Source: an uncultured Methylococcaceae bacterium (lineage in GTDB: Bacteria > Pseudomonadota > Gammaproteobacteria > Methylococcales > Methylomonadaceae). Taken from it: DNA of 5,359 nucleotides. Below are positions 5,359 through 5,359 of the stretch, one piece after another. The notes under the pieces were generated by a model, which had not been told where the DNA came from, made no database searches, and was given only the letters and a program-made list of their open reading frames with translations. The stretch lies in NCBI GenBank assembly GCA_903839795.1, contig CAIMDR010000603.1, positions 1-5,359 of the forward strand, read 5' to 3'. A program made the translations under genes and the position numbers. The number at the start of each line of letters is the position of its first letter. The stretch's first letter is position 1.

Positions 5359-5359
5359 A

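Overview
This window is a stretch of bacterial chromosome, very probably from a gammaproteobacterium. The protein sequences, the moderately AT-leaning composition and the gene order dsbA / cytochrome c4 / engB (ysxC) / polA all fit. That order is shared with Pseudomonas-like gammaproteobacteria, and the polA-engB part also with Escherichia coli. I suspect a methanotroph-like lineage (Methylococcales) from general resemblance only. That is inference and cannot be settled from this window.

Layout, left to right: dsbA (17-643, minus) and a diheme cytochrome c4 gene (720-1406, minus) are codirectional and probably co-transcribed as c4 then dsbA. A 113-bp divergent intergenic region (1407-1519) separates them from engB (1520-2149, plus). 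engB converges on polA (2309-5023, minus). The 159-bp gap between engB and polA is densely structured. On the minus strand it reads: a sigma-E/AlgU-like promoter, three consecutive hairpins, and a U8 tract. This sits exactly where E. coli has Spot 42 (spf) and Pseudomonas has ErsA, so I call a candidate small regulatory RNA of about 100 nt. It is the most interesting item here.

Upstream of polA (5024-5244) there is no gene. It holds a ten-unit degenerate heptad repeat (AAGGNNN) that runs to within 7 bp of the polA start and leaves no recognisable Shine-Dalgarno. It also holds a plausible polA promoter and an imperfect 30-bp inverted repeat built from ACGAAG units, which looks like a dispersed, MITE-like intergenic element. 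The right edge (5245-5358, minus) carries the last 37 codons of a RelA/SpoT-type ACT domain, cut by the window boundary.

Functionally the genes are housekeeping: periplasmic disulfide formation (DsbA), periplasmic electron transfer (c4), 50S ribosome assembly (EngB), DNA repair and Okazaki fragment processing (PolA), and probably (p)ppGpp metabolism (partial gene). All complete genes keep their catalytic motifs, and no pseudogene or frameshift is seen.
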